From: Paenibacillus lutimineralis | Lineage (GTDB): Bacteria; Bacillota; Bacilli; Paenibacillales; Paenibacillaceae | Length of the DNA: 64,000 bases | Direction: 5' to 3' | NCBI RefSeq assembly: GCF_003991425.1 | Contig: NZ_CP034346.1 | Location: forward strand, 2,083,501-2,147,500 | Shown: piece after piece, positions 27,826-36,282 of the stretch | Layout of the letters: the number at the start of each line of letters is the position of its first letter | Numbering within the stretch: position 1 is the stretch's first letter | Notes under the pieces: model-generated | The model's database searches: none | What the model was told of the DNA's origin: nothing | Seen by the model: only the letters and a program-made list of their open reading frames with translations | Program-made: the position numbers and the translations under genes

Positions 27826-28161
27826 ATGGAGAATGTAGTGAGGGCGAGTATGAAGATATCGGACTTTCAGACGAAGGAAGTTATCAATGTGATCGATGGG
27901 AAGAGACTTGGTCATATTAGTGACCTAGAGCTTGATCTCCGCCAGGGAATCATTGAGGCGATCGTAATCCCTGTCAACACGAAGTTCATGGGCATTTTCG
28001 GAGGAGGCGCCGATCTTGTTATTCCGTGGAAGAACATCGTCAAGATTGGGGCAGATGTCGTATTGGTAAAAATGGACGAATTGCGAGAGCCCAAAGTTCA
28101 ACAGCAGTATGAGACAACCGTCTATATCGAACGGGACGGAAGAGCCGAGCGCCGCAGCTAA
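27826..28161 (+). CDS. ylmC: YlmC/YmxH family PRC-barrel sporulation protein
   Basis: A small (111 aa) PRC-barrel-like protein of the YlmC/YmxH family. The MKISDFQTKEVINVIDGKRLG opening, then GIIEAIVIP and FGGGADLVIPWKNIVKIG, are family features. No biochemical role is known to me; family members cluster with sigG and the ylm genes. Start choice is open: ATG 27826 has GAGGGGG about ten bases upstream, while ATG 27850 gives exactly the conserved N-terminus and has GAGGG five bases upstream. Its stop codon region forms the left arm and loop of a terminator. Confidence 0.85.
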   Translation: MENVVRASMKISDFQTKEVINVIDGKRLGHISDLELDLRQGIIEAIVIPVNTKFMGIFGGGADLVIPWKNIVKIGADVVLVKMDELREPKVQQQYETTVYIERDGRAERRS

Positions 28162-28180
28162 TCGCTGCGGCTTTGTTTTG
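28151..28180 (+). terminator. Rho-independent terminator overlapping the end of ylmC
   Basis: GCCGCAGC (28151-28158) and GCTGCGGC (28164-28171) form a perfect stem with loop TAATC, followed by TTTGTTTT. The ylmC stop lies in the loop. It separates ylmC from the pgeF-divIVA genes. Confidence 0.9.
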
Positions 28181-28228
28181 AGCTTGGGAGTATCTAATTA
28201 TGTTACACTGTAATAGTATAATAGTGCG

Positions 28229-28258
28229 TGTTTCAAAAAGCCGGCGGTTTTTTTGAAC
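28229..28258 (+). repeat. Collapsed copy (two fused ends) of the repeat family
   Basis: GTTTCAAAAAGCC joined directly to GGCGGTTTTTTTGAAC: both ends are present with almost no body. It opens a block of three family members running to 28742. Confidence 0.7.
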
Positions 28259-28276
28259 AACCTCATTAAAATGAAG

Positions 28277-28556
28277 GTTCAAAAAGATCGGTTTTCAGCA
28301 CCGAGAAGGTTGGATAAAGCCAGGGTCTGAGGAGCGGAGCGTACGTAGTTTGTACGTGAGCACCGGAAGGGCCGGGTGAATTCAAGATTCGATGTCGAGT
28401 TACTTCTCGATTCACTTCGTGTTAGATATAGAATTTATTCGTTATCAGCGGAGGCTGATGAAATTCTATATCGCAAGAAAACCAACCACTGGATCGCGGT
28501 CGCTCATCCTAGGATTACATCGATCGGTTTTCTTATCAAAAGCGGTTTTTTTGAAC
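28277..28556 (+). repeat. Full copy 2 of the repeat family, with a 113-bp insert
   Basis: The outer parts match copy 3 almost base for base, including the preceding spacer AACCTCATTAAAATGAAG, so the two are a tandem duplication. Between CACTTCGTG and ATCAAAAGCGG lies an extra 113 bp (28422-28534) absent from all other copies. The insert starts with a perfect 12-bp inverted repeat, GATATAGAATTT (28425-28436) with AAATTCTATATC (28461-28472), enclosing a second hairpin ATCAGC/GCTGAT. Near its end is GATCGGTTTTC, a piece of the element's own left end. Confidence 0.85.
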
Positions 28557-28574
28557 AACCTCATTAAAATGAAG

Positions 28575-28742
28575 GTTCAAAAAGATCGGTTTTCAGCACC
28601 GAGAAGGTTGGATAAAGCCAGGGTCTGAGGAGCGGAGCGTACGTAGTTGGTACGTGAGCACCGGAAGGGCCGGGTGAATTCAAGATTCGATGTCGAATAA
28701 GCTTTCAGTATTACTTCGTGATCAAAAGCGGTTTTTTTGAAC
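28575..28742 (+). repeat. Full copy 3 of the repeat family
   Basis: A 168-bp element from GTTCAAAAAGATC to GGTTTTTTTGAAC, in tandem with copy 2 at a period of 298 bp. It shares the CAGCACCGAGAAGGTTGGAT block, the CGTAC/GTACG hairpin and TTCGATGTCGAA with the copy at 4916-5081. It ends 33 bases before pgeF. Confidence 0.9.
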
Positions 28743-28774
28743 AACTTCTAATATGTAAATGAGTGAGGGGATGA

Positions 28775-29629
28775 ATGATGGAACCATATATTAGGAACGA
28801 TAATGGAAAGCAGCCAGAGCGATACGAGCTTCATTCCTGGCAGCTTATGATGCCTGACTTGAGCGCGGGCTTTAGCAGCAGACACGGCGGGGTAAGCAAA
28901 GCCCCTTATGATAGTCTTAATTTGGCCTTTCATGTTAACGATGATCCAGAGGCGGTCCTGCAGAATCGAAGATTACTTGCCGAATCGCTTGGATTTGAAC
29001 CGGAATCTTGGACCTGTGGACAGCAGGTGCATGGGAATCGAGTGGCAGTGGTGAGCGCAGAGGAGCGAGGGAAGGGATATCTGGACATGGCAGGTGCCTT
29101 GCAGGATTGTGACGGACTCGTTACAAATGTTCCTGGAATTCTATTGACGTCCTTCTATGCGGACTGTGTCCCATTATACTTTCTCGATCCGGTCAAGCGG
29201 GTTGTCGCTCTTGCCCACGCAGGTTGGAAGGGAACCGTTCTGCGTATCGCTGAAGCCGTGATCGGTACGATGAAGAGTGAGTTCGGCTCTGCTCCGGACC
29301 ATATTCATACGGCTATTGGTCCTAGCATTGGGGAATGCTGTTACGAGGTTGATGACGTGGTTATGTCCAGGGTCCGGGAGACACTCGGAGAGATTGGGGC
29401 GTCCGGATTGATTACAGATGTGGCCCAAACATCGCAAAATGAAGGAAAGTTCATGCTGAACTTGAAAGAATTGAATCGAATTATTATGATAAAAGCAGGA
29501 ATATTGCCGACTCATATCGAATGTACATCATGGTGTACGAGCTGTCATCATGATAAATTCTTCTCTTATCGCAAGGAACAAGGGGTAACGGGGAGAATGG
29601 CGAGCTGGATTGGCATGAAAGAGAGGTGA
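28775..29629 (+). CDS. pgeF: Peptidoglycan editing factor PgeF (YlmD, laccase-domain family)
   Basis: A 284-aa protein of the former DUF152/multicopper polyphenol oxidase family, now known in E. coli to remove misincorporated residues from peptidoglycan precursors. Zinc-site residues are visible: the QQVHGN motif near residue 83, DCVPLYFLD near 129, AHAGWKGT near 147, and CTSWCTSCHHDKFFSYRKE near the C-terminus. The start is ATG 28775 or the adjacent ATG 28778, after GAGGGG at 28765-28770; the second has the better spacing. ylmE follows after seven nt. Confidence 0.9.
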   Translation: MMEPYIRNDNGKQPERYELHSWQLMMPDLSAGFSSRHGGVSKAPYDSLNLAFHVNDDPEAVLQNRRLLAESLGFEPESWTCGQQVHGNRVAVVSAEERGKGYLDMAGALQDCDGLVTNVPGILLTSFYADCVPLYFLDPVKRVVALAHAGWKGTVLRIAEAVIGTMKSEFGSAPDHIHTAIGPSIGECCYEVDDVVMSRVRETLGEIGASGLITDVAQTSQNEGKFMLNLKELNRIIMIKAGILPTHIECTSWCTSCHHDKFFSYRKEQGVTGRMASWIGMKER

Positions 29630-29636
29630 TCCTTTC

Positions 29637-30329
29637 TTGTCACTTCAAGATCGGATACAGCATGTAGAAGAACGCATTCAGGCGGCCTGCGACCGCAGTG
29701 GACACAACCGCAATGACGTAAATATCGTCGCCGTAACCAAATATGTGTCAGTTGAGATGACGCAAACAGTGCTTGACCAGGGGATTCTTCATATTGGAGA
29801 GAATCGTCCGCAGAATGCGATACCCAAATGGGAGGCACTGCAAGGCCGGGGAGCATGGCATTTTATCGGCCACCTGCAAAGCAGAAAGGTTAAGGATGTC
29901 GTAGGTAAATTTAAATATATCCATTCCTTGGACCGGATTTCGCTGGCAGAGGAAGTGGACAAGCGGGCGGCAGCAAGCGGCGTAGAGGTGCTCGCTTTTG
30001 TACAAGTGAATGTATCAGGAGAATCTACCAAGCAAGGGCTTGAACCCAGCGAAGTCGAGGCTTTTCTGCAGGAAATGGAGAGATATACTCACATTAAGGT
30101 CATTGGGCTTATGACAATGGCTCCTATTGAGGAAGATCCGGAGCTGACCCGGCCCGTATTCCGCAGGCTCCGTGAATTGCGCGATGAGCTCAATGCTAAG
30201 ATGGTTACACGTGAGCCGCTAACTGAACTGTCTATGGGAATGTCAGGTGATTTTGAAATAGCGATTGAAGAGGGAGCAACCTGGGTACGCCTCGGTACTA
30301 TTTTAGTGGGGAAAGGGGAGGAAGATTAA
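29637..30329 (+). CDS. ylmE: YggS/YlmE family pyridoxal-phosphate homeostasis protein
   Basis: A 230-aa fold-III PLP-binding protein without a known catalytic activity, involved in PLP and amino-acid homeostasis. The PLP lysine is in VAVTKYVS (near residue 36), HIGENRPQN near 54, [15 protein letters not shown] near 76, and GLMTMAP and [15 protein letters not shown] close the barrel. The TTG start at 29637 follows AGAGGTGAT. The stop overlaps the sepF start (TAATG). Confidence 0.92.
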   Translation: MSLQDRIQHVEERIQAACDRSGHNRNDVNIVAVTKYVSVEMTQTVLDQGILHIGENRPQNAIPKWEALQGRGAWHFIGHLQSRKVKDVVGKFKYIHSLDRISLAEEVDKRAAASGVEVLAFVQVNVSGESTKQGLEPSEVEAFLQEMERYTHIKVIGLMTMAPIEEDPELTRPVFRRLRELRDELNAKMVTREPLTELSMGMSGDFEIAIEEGATWVRLGTILVGKGEED

Positions 30330-30781
30330 TGGGAGTTATGAACCGATTCATGAATTTCTTAGGACTCCAGGAAGAAGAAGAAATTGTGGAACGCGAAGGA
30401 ATTTCTCAGTTGGAAGAGCCTGAGTATGAAACCCCCAGCTTTGAAACACGTAAGAATCAGAGAGGAAATAACGTGGTTAGCATCCATTCACAGAAAAATG
30501 TAAAAATGGTGCTGTACGAACCTAAATCCTATGACGAGGCTCAGGAAATTGCCGATCATTTGCGATCTCACCGCTCTGTCGTTGTTAATTTGCAGCGCGT
30601 CCGTAACGATCAGGCTATGCGGATCATCGATTTTCTCAGTGGTACAATCTATGCCTTGAGCGGCAGCATTTCGAAGATAGGCGGCAATATTTTCTTATGT
30701 ACTCCAGATACTGTTGAGATTCAGGGAGCGATTACTGAGATACTATCTGAGGAAATAGACTATAACAGAATAATGAGGTGA
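30329..30781 (+). CDS. sepF: Cell division protein SepF
   Basis: A 150-aa cytoplasmic protein that polymerises into rings and anchors FtsZ filaments. The short N-terminal amphipathic membrane-targeting helix (GVMNRFMNFLGLQ) and an acidic linker precede the SepF core (residues about 62-145, with VVVNLQRVRNDQAMRIIDFLSG). The FtsZ C-terminal peptide to which it should bind is encoded in the same window. It is coupled to ylmE and lies six nt before ylmG. Confidence 0.94.
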   Translation: MGVMNRFMNFLGLQEEEEIVEREGISQLEEPEYETPSFETRKNQRGNNVVSIHSQKNVKMVLYEPKSYDEAQEIADHLRSHRSVVVNLQRVRNDQAMRIIDFLSGTIYALSGSISKIGGNIFLCTPDTVEIQGAITEILSEEIDYNRIMR

Positions 30782-30787
30782 GACAGC

Positions 30788-31066
30788 TTGTCTTCAGTTG
30801 CAATCAATAACGTTGTATGGATAGCGTATAATATTTATTTCACTATGATTTTTGTGTACATTTTAATGTCCTGGCTTCCTAATGCTCGTGATAGCTTTAT
30901 CGGTGAATTGCTGGGGAAATTAGTAGAGCCGTTCCTGGCTCCTTTCCGCAGATTCATTCCCCCGATTATGGGGATGATTGACATTTCGCCGATTGTCGCG
31001 CTGTTTGTGCTTCGTCTGGCGGCCGTAGGACTAACCAGTGTACTCAACTATGTGTTCGTTGGGTAG
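30788..31066 (+). CDS. ylmG: YggT family membrane protein (YlmG)
   Basis: A 92-aa integral membrane protein with two hydrophobic segments (about 10-30 and 66-90) separated by a loop carrying FLAPFRRFIPPIMGMIDISPIVAL, the family signature. Its role is not defined biochemically; the family lies beside sepF and divIVA in Firmicutes. The TTG start at 30788 follows GAGGTGAG. Its stop shares a base with the GTG of the next gene. Confidence 0.9.
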   Translation: MSSVAINNVVWIAYNIYFTMIFVYILMSWLPNARDSFIGELLGKLVEPFLAPFRRFIPPIMGMIDISPIVALFVLRLAAVGLTSVLNYVFVG

Positions 31067-31857
31067 TGGCGCCAATGAAGATAGAAGTTTATGAGCATTT
31101 CAAGCCAGAGGAGCGTCAATTTGTCGATCGCGCCTCCGAATGGGTCGTTAATGCCGGGGAATACCATGAAGTCAAGCTCACTGACTTTTTGGATCCGCGG
31201 CAATGTTTTATATTGGAGTCATTGACCAATCGCCACCCTGATGTCGCTGTGCGGATAGATGGCGGGTATGAAGGCGCGGAGAGGTGCCGCGCGTTCATCG
31301 CTCCAGACTATAGGGAGCTGGATCATGAGCCGATGAAGATGAAGGTGCTTAATATCACTTCGGGCGATCAGAAATTCATAACCCTACAGCATGGTGATTA
31401 CCTAGGCGCTATTCTCGGTCTGGGACTTAAGCGCGATAAAATCGGTGATATCCAGGTGCATGAAGACGGCTGTCAAGTCGTCGTAACGGAAGAGATCGCT
31501 GACTATCTTGATCTTCATTTGCGCCAGGTACACCGGATTGGAGTTATGACTGAAGTGATGGAGTTGTCAGCACTAAGACCCGCGAATGCTGAACTTCAGG
31601 AGATGGATCTGACAGTCGCTTCATTGCGCCTCGATGGAATTGCCAGTGATGTATTCCGTTTGAGTCGTAGCAAAATACTTGTGCCTATCAAGGCTGGTCG
31701 CTGCCGGGTGAACTGGAAGACCGAGGAGGATCCTTCGGCTCCGTTAAAGGCCGGGGATATTGTCGCGCTGCAAGGATTTGGCCGTTTCAAAGTATTGGAG
31801 GCGGACGGAGTGACAAAAAAAGGCAGACTTCGTGTGAAAATTGGCAAATTTGTGTGA
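31066..31857 (+). CDS. ylmH: YlmH family S4-domain RNA-binding protein
   Basis: A 263-aa protein: an N-terminal YlmH domain (about 1-180, with GDYLGAILGLGLKRDKIGDI) and a C-terminal S4 RNA-binding domain (about 185-250, with LRLDGIASDVFRLSRSKILVPI). YlmH of Bacillus binds stalled 50S-peptidyl-tRNA and helps ribosome quality control. The start could be GTG 31066 or ATG 31075; neither has a strong ribosome site, and the second gives the more usual KIEVYEHFKPEE opening. Confidence 0.9.
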   Translation: MAPMKIEVYEHFKPEERQFVDRASEWVVNAGEYHEVKLTDFLDPRQCFILESLTNRHPDVAVRIDGGYEGAERCRAFIAPDYRELDHEPMKMKVLNITSGDQKFITLQHGDYLGAILGLGLKRDKIGDIQVHEDGCQVVVTEEIADYLDLHLRQVHRIGVMTEVMELSALRPANAELQEMDLTVASLRLDGIASDVFRLSRSKILVPIKAGRCRVNWKTEEDPSAPLKAGDIVALQGFGRFKVLEADGVTKKGRLRVKIGKFV

Positions 31858-31988
31858 ATCTCTAGCAGGAGATCAGGGATTGCTGTCGAAATTATCTAAA
31901 CCTAGAAAATGATTTGTCCGATTGTATATTATATAAAGCAAATATCCTTCCGAAGAGGAAAAAATCGAATTCTATTGGAGGTGCGGTT

Positions 31989-32525
31989 ATGCCATTAACA
32001 CCGCTGGATATACATAACAAGGAGTTTTCCAGACGGATTCGCGGTTATGATGAAGATGAAGTTAATGAATTTCTGGATCAGGTCATCAAAGATTATGAAA
32101 TAGTAATTAGAGAGAATAAAGAGCTTCAAAATCAGCTGCTCTCGATGCAAGATAAGCTTGATCATTTTTCCAATATTGAGGAAACGCTGAGTAAGACGAT
32201 TATCGTTGCGCAGGAAGCTGCCGATGAGGTTAAGAACAATGCCAAGAAGGAATCGCAGCTTATTGTGAAGGAAGCGGAGAAGAATGCTGACCGGATCGTG
32301 AATGAAGCATTGGCGAAGTCTCGCAAGATCGCAATGGAAGTAGAGGAGCTGAAGAAGCAGGCCTCCATCTATCGGGCAAGGTTCCGCACTCTGGTAGAAG
32401 CTCAGCTCGATCTGTTAAGTGGGGACGGCTGGGATACGCTAGAGACTCGCGAGCTGGAACGTTCGTATGATGGTGAACGCGAACGAGAGCGTGAACGTGA
32501 ACGTGAAGCAAAGGAAATCTACTAG
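31989..32525 (+). CDS. divIVA: Cell pole protein DivIVA with an Arg/Glu repeat tail
   Basis: A 178-aa coiled-coil scaffold that senses negatively curved membrane at septa and poles. The lipid-binding N-terminus LTPLDIHNKEFSRRIRGYDEDEVNEFLDQV is intact; two long coiled-coil segments follow. The C-terminus ends in a run of alternating Glu and Arg (about 12 residues) encoded by tandem six-base units of the GAACGT type (32478-32508), probably length-variable. ATG 31989 follows GGAGGTGCGG; the ORF start at 31914 has no ribosome site. Confidence 0.93.
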   Translation: MPLTPLDIHNKEFSRRIRGYDEDEVNEFLDQVIKDYEIVIRENKELQNQLLSMQDKLDHFSNIEETLSKTIIVAQEAADEVKNNAKKESQLIVKEAEKNADRIVNEALAKSRKIAMEVEELKKQASIYRARFRTLVEAQLDLLSGDGWDTLETRELERSYDGEREREREREREAKEIY

Positions 32526-32566
32526 GAGTCGTTCAATTAGATCTGTCTATCCTGTAGGCTTGCAGG

Positions 32567-32599
32567 TTGACATCCGAATGACAATAAGTTATATATAAT
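32567..32599 (+). promoter_or_regulatory. Sigma-A promoter of ileS
   Basis: TTGACA (32567-32572) and a TATATATAAT tract (32590-32599) give a -10 at 17 bases (TATATA) or, with a longer gap, TATAAT. Transcription would begin just upstream of the T-box leader. Confidence 0.6.
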
Positions 32600-32604
32600 A
32601 TCAT

Positions 32605-32933
32605 ATTGTGCAGCTGCTGCACACCAATTGAATTAGACATTTGATGATGGGAACAAGTACGTTGCGTATTTGATCTGCAGAGAGTTGGCATATGCTGAGA
32701 GCCAATGTTCAGGACGCAAGCGGAATATCCTCCCGGAGAAGCAGGGCTGAAGTTGAATTCTTAAGAAGTAAGCCTTTGCCGGCGGTCGGCCGTTATACCG
32801 AACCCATATGGATGTATGGAGCAGAGTGTCATATGGCTTGAGCGCACGAGCAACGCGTGCGACGTTGGCGATATGAAACAAGGGTGGTAACGCGAGTTAG
32901 AGTCTCGTCCCTTTTTGGGGCGGGGCTTTTTTT
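32605..32933 (+). promoter_or_regulatory. T-box riboswitch leader of ileS
   Basis: The T-box sequence AGGGTGGTAACGCG (32881-32894) is followed by a terminator: GTCTCGTCCC (32902-32911) pairs fully (with G-U pairs) with GGGGCGGGGC (32917-32926), then seven T. Stem I is seen in the AGAGAGTTGG/GCTGAGAGCC region (32680-32704) and the GTTGCG/CGCAAG arms. ATC at 32727-32729 in the right arm is a candidate isoleucine specifier codon. Uncharged tRNA-Ile would pair with TGGT in the T-box bulge and prevent termination. Confidence 0.92.
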
Positions 32934-32964
32934 ATTTTCCATGAAGAAGGGAAGAAATATTACG

Positions 32965-35900
32965 ATGCAAAGAGTAGATGTCAAAGAAGGAGCGCGCAAT
33001 CGCGATTTGCGCATCTTGAACAAGTGGACGAAGGAGGAGACGTTCAAGCGGAGTATCGAGAATCGTGCCGGCCGTCCGAACTATGTGTTGTTCGAAGGAC
33101 CGCCAACCGCGAATGGTCTGCCGCATACTGGCCATCTGCTTGGGCGGGTAATCAAGGACTTTATCGGCAGATACCAGACGATGAAGGGATACCGCGTCGT
33201 TCGTAAAGCGGGCTGGGATACACATGGACTGCCGGTCGAACTTGGCGTGGAGAAGGAGCTTGGCATTTCCGGTAAGCAGGAGATCGAGAAATACGGTGTC
33301 GAGGAATTCGTGAAGAAATGTAAGGACAGCGTATTTGGCTATGAGAAGCAATGGCGCGAATTTACCGAAGCTATCGCTTATTGGACCGATCTGGATCATC
33401 CATACATTACGCTGGAAAATAACTATATCGAGAGCGTGTGGAACATCCTAGCCACGATTCATGAGAAAGGCTTGCTCTACCGGGGACATCGCGTCAGCCC
33501 TTATTGCCCTTGCTGCCAGACGACACTCAGCTCTCATGAAGTAGCGCAGGGCTATGAGGATGTAAAGGATCTGAGTGCCACGGCTAAATTCAAGCTGGAT
33601 GACAGCGGTGAATATGTGCTCGCTTGGACAACAACGCCATGGACTTTGCCAGCGCACGTCGCTCTGGCGGTTAATCCAGAGATGGAATATGTACGGGTGA
33701 AGCAAGAGGATGGAGTATATATCGTCGCCAAGAATCTGGTTGAGAAGGTCATGAAAGGCGACTACAGCATTGTATCGAGCCTTAAGGGAAGCGATCTGGT
33801 CGGCAAAACCTATACGCCGCCATTCTCTTATATTCAGGCTGACAAAATAAATGTCATTGTCGGTGCTTCTTATGTTACCGATACTAGCGGTACAGGTATT
33901 GTCCACATGGCTCCTGCCCACGGTGAGGATGACTATCGGACCTGCCGTGAGAACGGAATCAGCTTCGTTAGTGTAGTGAACGGTCAGGGCTGCTATACAG
34001 ATACAGTGAGCGATTTTGCCGGACGCTTCGTTAAGGATTGCGATCTGGACATCGTCAAGACGCTGTCTGAGAAAGGGCTTCTTTACAGTAAGGAAAAGTA
34101 CGAGCACAGCTACCCATTCTGCTGGCGCTGTAAATCCCCATTGCTCTATTATGCGATGGAGAGCTGGTTCATTGAGACGACCGCGGTCAAAGATCAGCTG
34201 ATCGCCAATAACAATACGGTGCAATGGTATCCTGAGCACATCCGTGATGGACGTTTCGGCAAATTCCTTGAGGAATTGGTCGACTGGAATATCAGTCGTA
34301 ACCGTTATTGGGGAACGCCGCTGAATGTCTGGGTCTGCCCGGATTGCGGCGGTCAATTTGCTCCACACAGCCTTGCTGAACTTCGTGCTCATGCAGTAGG
34401 TGAGGTTAGCGAGAATCTGGAGCTTCATAAACCGTACGTGGATGAAGTGAAGGTGGGCTGCCCGCATTGTGAAGGCGGCGTTATGGAGCGGACCTCGGAA
34501 GTGATCGACGTCTGGTTCGATAGTGGCTCCATGCCATTTGCCCAGCATCATTATCCGTTTGAAAATGAGGATACATTCGCTAGCCAATTCCCGGCAGATA
34601 TGATTTGTGAAGGGATTGACCAGACACGTGGCTGGTTCTACAGCTTGTTGGCCGTATCAACCCTGTTCACCGGTAAGGCGCCGTACAAATCGGTTATCGC
34701 TACAGGTCTTGTCCTCGATGAGAACGGCTTGAAGATGTCGAAATCGAAGGGTAATGTTATTAACCCTTGGGATATCATTAATGAGCTGGGAACAGATGCC
34801 TTCCGCTGGTCGCTGCTGTCCGATAGCGCACCATGGAATAATAAGCGCTTCTCCAAAGGGATTGTAGCTGAATCCAAATCTAAAGTGGTGGATACACTTG
34901 TTAACACACATGCGTTCCTGACCCTTTATGCTGGTATTGATGGATACAAGCCGGAAGAGCACCCTTACCGTCCTTCCAGTAATAAGCTGGATCGCTGGGT
35001 TCTGTCCAGACTGAACAGCCTGATTCGTCTCGTTGACAAAGGTGTTGCTGTTAACGACTTTGTGAATACGTCAAAAGCGATTGAAAACTTCATCGATGAG
35101 CTTAGTAACTGGTACATTCGTCGCTCGCGTGACCGCTTCTGGGGTAGCGGACTTGGGGAAGACAAACTGTCGGCTTATCAGACATTGACTCATGTGCTGC
35201 TGACCTTGTCTAAGCTGATGGCACCTTTCACACCTATGCTGGCCGAGGACATCTTTACGAATCTGGGTGGAGGAGAGAGCGTGCATCTTGCTGATTATCC
35301 AGTTTGTGATGAGGCGATGATTGACGAGGCGTTGGAGCAGGATATGGAGACAGCGCGGCAGATCGTCGAGCTGGCTCGTAACGTCCGTAATGAGACGGGC
35401 ATCAAGACGCGTCAGCCGCTCTCCAGCTTGATTGTCTCTATGAATCGTGACTTCGCGCTTTCAGAGTACGAAGGGATTATCAAAGATGAGATCAATGTGA
35501 AGCAGATCGAAGTAGAGCACAGCGATAGTGGATTTGTTGACTTTACGCTTAAAATGAATCTCCGCGTTGCCGGTAAGAAATATGGCAAGAACATTGGCTT
35601 CCTGCAGAATCATCTCAAGAACCTGGCTGCTGATCAGACGCGTCAGATCGTTACGGATGGTTATATGAATATTACTTCACCTGAAGGTGAGGAGCTTCAT
35701 ATTACTTCTGAGGAATTGCTAGTTGAGAAGCAAGCTAAATCAGGCTTTGCCTCTGCGTCAGGCTATGGCTTGACCGTGGCGCTTAATACGGACATTACTG
35801 CAGAACTCGAGCAAGAGGGATGGGTACGTGAGGTTGTGCGTGCTGTACAGGATACACGGAAGAAGCTTGACCTGCCGATTGAGAAGAGAGTTCATCTAAC

Positions 35901-36057
35901 GCTGGATGTAGATGATGAGCTGAAGGCCGCGATCGTCGCTTTTGAACATGTGCTTCGCGAGAATGTACTGATCACCGATGTGTCGTTCGGCAAGCCAGCT
36001 GGTTCGGAGACGATTGAACTTGGCACGAAGACCATTGGAGTTCACATCGAAGCTTAA
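32965..36057 (+). CDS. ileS: Isoleucyl-tRNA synthetase, type 2 (eukaryote-like)
   Basis: A 1030-aa class I aminoacyl-tRNA synthetase with a CP1 editing domain. The HIGH motif reads HTGH in GPPTANGLPHTGHLLGR (about residue 51), KMSKS is at 590-594, and zinc-type CPDC and CPHC pairs are seen in the middle. The length (about 100 residues beyond the usual bacterial form) and the lack of a C-terminal Cys4 zinc domain point to the IleRS2 class, which is generally insensitive to mupirocin. ATG 32965 gives the conserved start; upstream ATG codons lie in the leader. Repeat elements begin two bases after the stop. Confidence 0.92.
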   Translation: MQRVDVKEGARNRDLRILNKWTKEETFKRSIENRAGRPNYVLFEGPPTANGLPHTGHLLGRVIKDFIGRYQTMKGYRVVRKAGWDTHGLPVELGVEKELGISGKQEIEKYGVEEFVKKCKDSVFGYEKQWREFTEAIAYWTDLDHPYITLENNYIESVWNILATIHEKGLLYRGHRVSPYCPCCQTTLSSHEVAQGYEDVKDLSATAKFKLDDSGEYVLAWTTTPWTLPAHVALAVNPEMEYVRVKQEDGVYIVAKNLVEKVMKGDYSIVSSLKGSDLVGKTYTPPFSYIQADKINVIVGASYVTDTSGTGIVHMAPAHGEDDYRTCRENGISFVSVVNGQGCYTDTVSDFAGRFVKDCDLDIVKTLSEKGLLYSKEKYEHSYPFCWRCKSPLLYYAMESWFIETTAVKDQLIANNNTVQWYPEHIRDGRFGKFLEELVDWNISRNRYWGTPLNVWVCPDCGGQFAPHSLAELRAHAVGEVSENLELHKPYVDEVKVGCPHCEGGVMERTSEVIDVWFDSGSMPFAQHHYPFENEDTFASQFPADMICEGIDQTRGWFYSLLAVSTLFTGKAPYKSVIATGLVLDENGLKMSKSKGNVINPWDIINELGTDAFRWSLLSDSAPWNNKRFSKGIVAESKSKVVDTLVNTHAFLTLYAGIDGYKPEEHPYRPSSNKLDRWVLSRLNSLIRLVDKGVAVNDFVNTSKAIENFIDELSNWYIRRSRDRFWGSGLGEDKLSAYQTLTHVLLTLSKLMAPFTPMLAEDIFTNLGGGESVHLADYPVCDEAMIDEALEQDMETARQIVELARNVRNETGIKTRQPLSSLIVSMNRDFALSEYEGIIKDEINVKQIEVEHSDSGFVDFTLKMNLRVAGKKYGKNIGFLQNHLKNLAADQTRQIVTDGYMNITSPEGEELHITSEELLVEKQAKSGFASASGYGLTVALNTDITAELEQEGWVREVVRAVQDTRKKLDLPIEKRVHLTLDVDDELKAAIVAFEHVLRENVLITDVSFGKPAGSETIELGTKTIGVHIEA

Positions 36058-36058
36058 A

Positions 36059-36080
36059 CATCAAAAGCGGAATTTTGAAC
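36059..36080 (+). repeat. Right-end fragment of the repeat family directly after ileS
   Basis: ATCAAAAGCGGAATTTTGAAC is identical to the right ends of the two following copies. Only the end is kept. Confidence 0.75.
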
Positions 36081-36098
36081 TTCCAAGTTTCAATAAAA

Positions 36099-36264
36099 GT
36101 GCAAAATGTCGGTTTTCAGCACCGAGAAGGTTGGATGAAGCTAGGGGTTGAGGAGCGGAGCGTACGTAGTTGGTACGTGAGCACCGGAGGCCCCGGCTGA
36201 ATTCAAGATTCAAAGTCGAGATTACTTCTTGATTCACTTCGTGATCAAAAGCGGAATTTTGAAC
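36099..36264 (+). repeat. Full copy 4 of the repeat family
   Basis: A 166-bp element (degenerate left end GTGCAAAATGTCGG; right end GCGGAATTTTGAAC) in tandem with copy 5 at a period of 184 bp; the 18-base spacers before both copies are nearly identical. It carries the same CAGCACCGAGAAGGTTGGAT block and GTACG hairpin as the 5 kb and 28 kb copies; the TTCGATGTCGAA palindrome is altered. Confidence 0.88.
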
Positions 36265-36282
36265 TTCCAAGTTTCAATAAAG

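Noticed and set aside
28376..28628. Two short plus-strand frames inside the repeat cluster at 28 kb
   Set aside because: They are made of repeat sequence and the nested hairpin, differ between copies, and lack ribosome sites.
28229..28742. Tandem repeats considered as a CRISPR array
   Set aside because: Units are 166-280 bp with inverted ends and 18-base identical spacers; there are no short direct repeats with unique spacers and no cas genes.
31884..31890. Perfect Spo0A box TGTCGAA upstream of divIVA, also present inside some repeat copies
   Set aside because: A seven-base word is expected several times by chance in 64 kb on two strands, and no promoter of the right type is aligned with it.
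33448..34587. A 379-codon open frame antisense to ileS
   Set aside because: It lies wholly within ileS on the other strand, has no ribosome site and no recognisable domain; its composition is that of a shadow frame.
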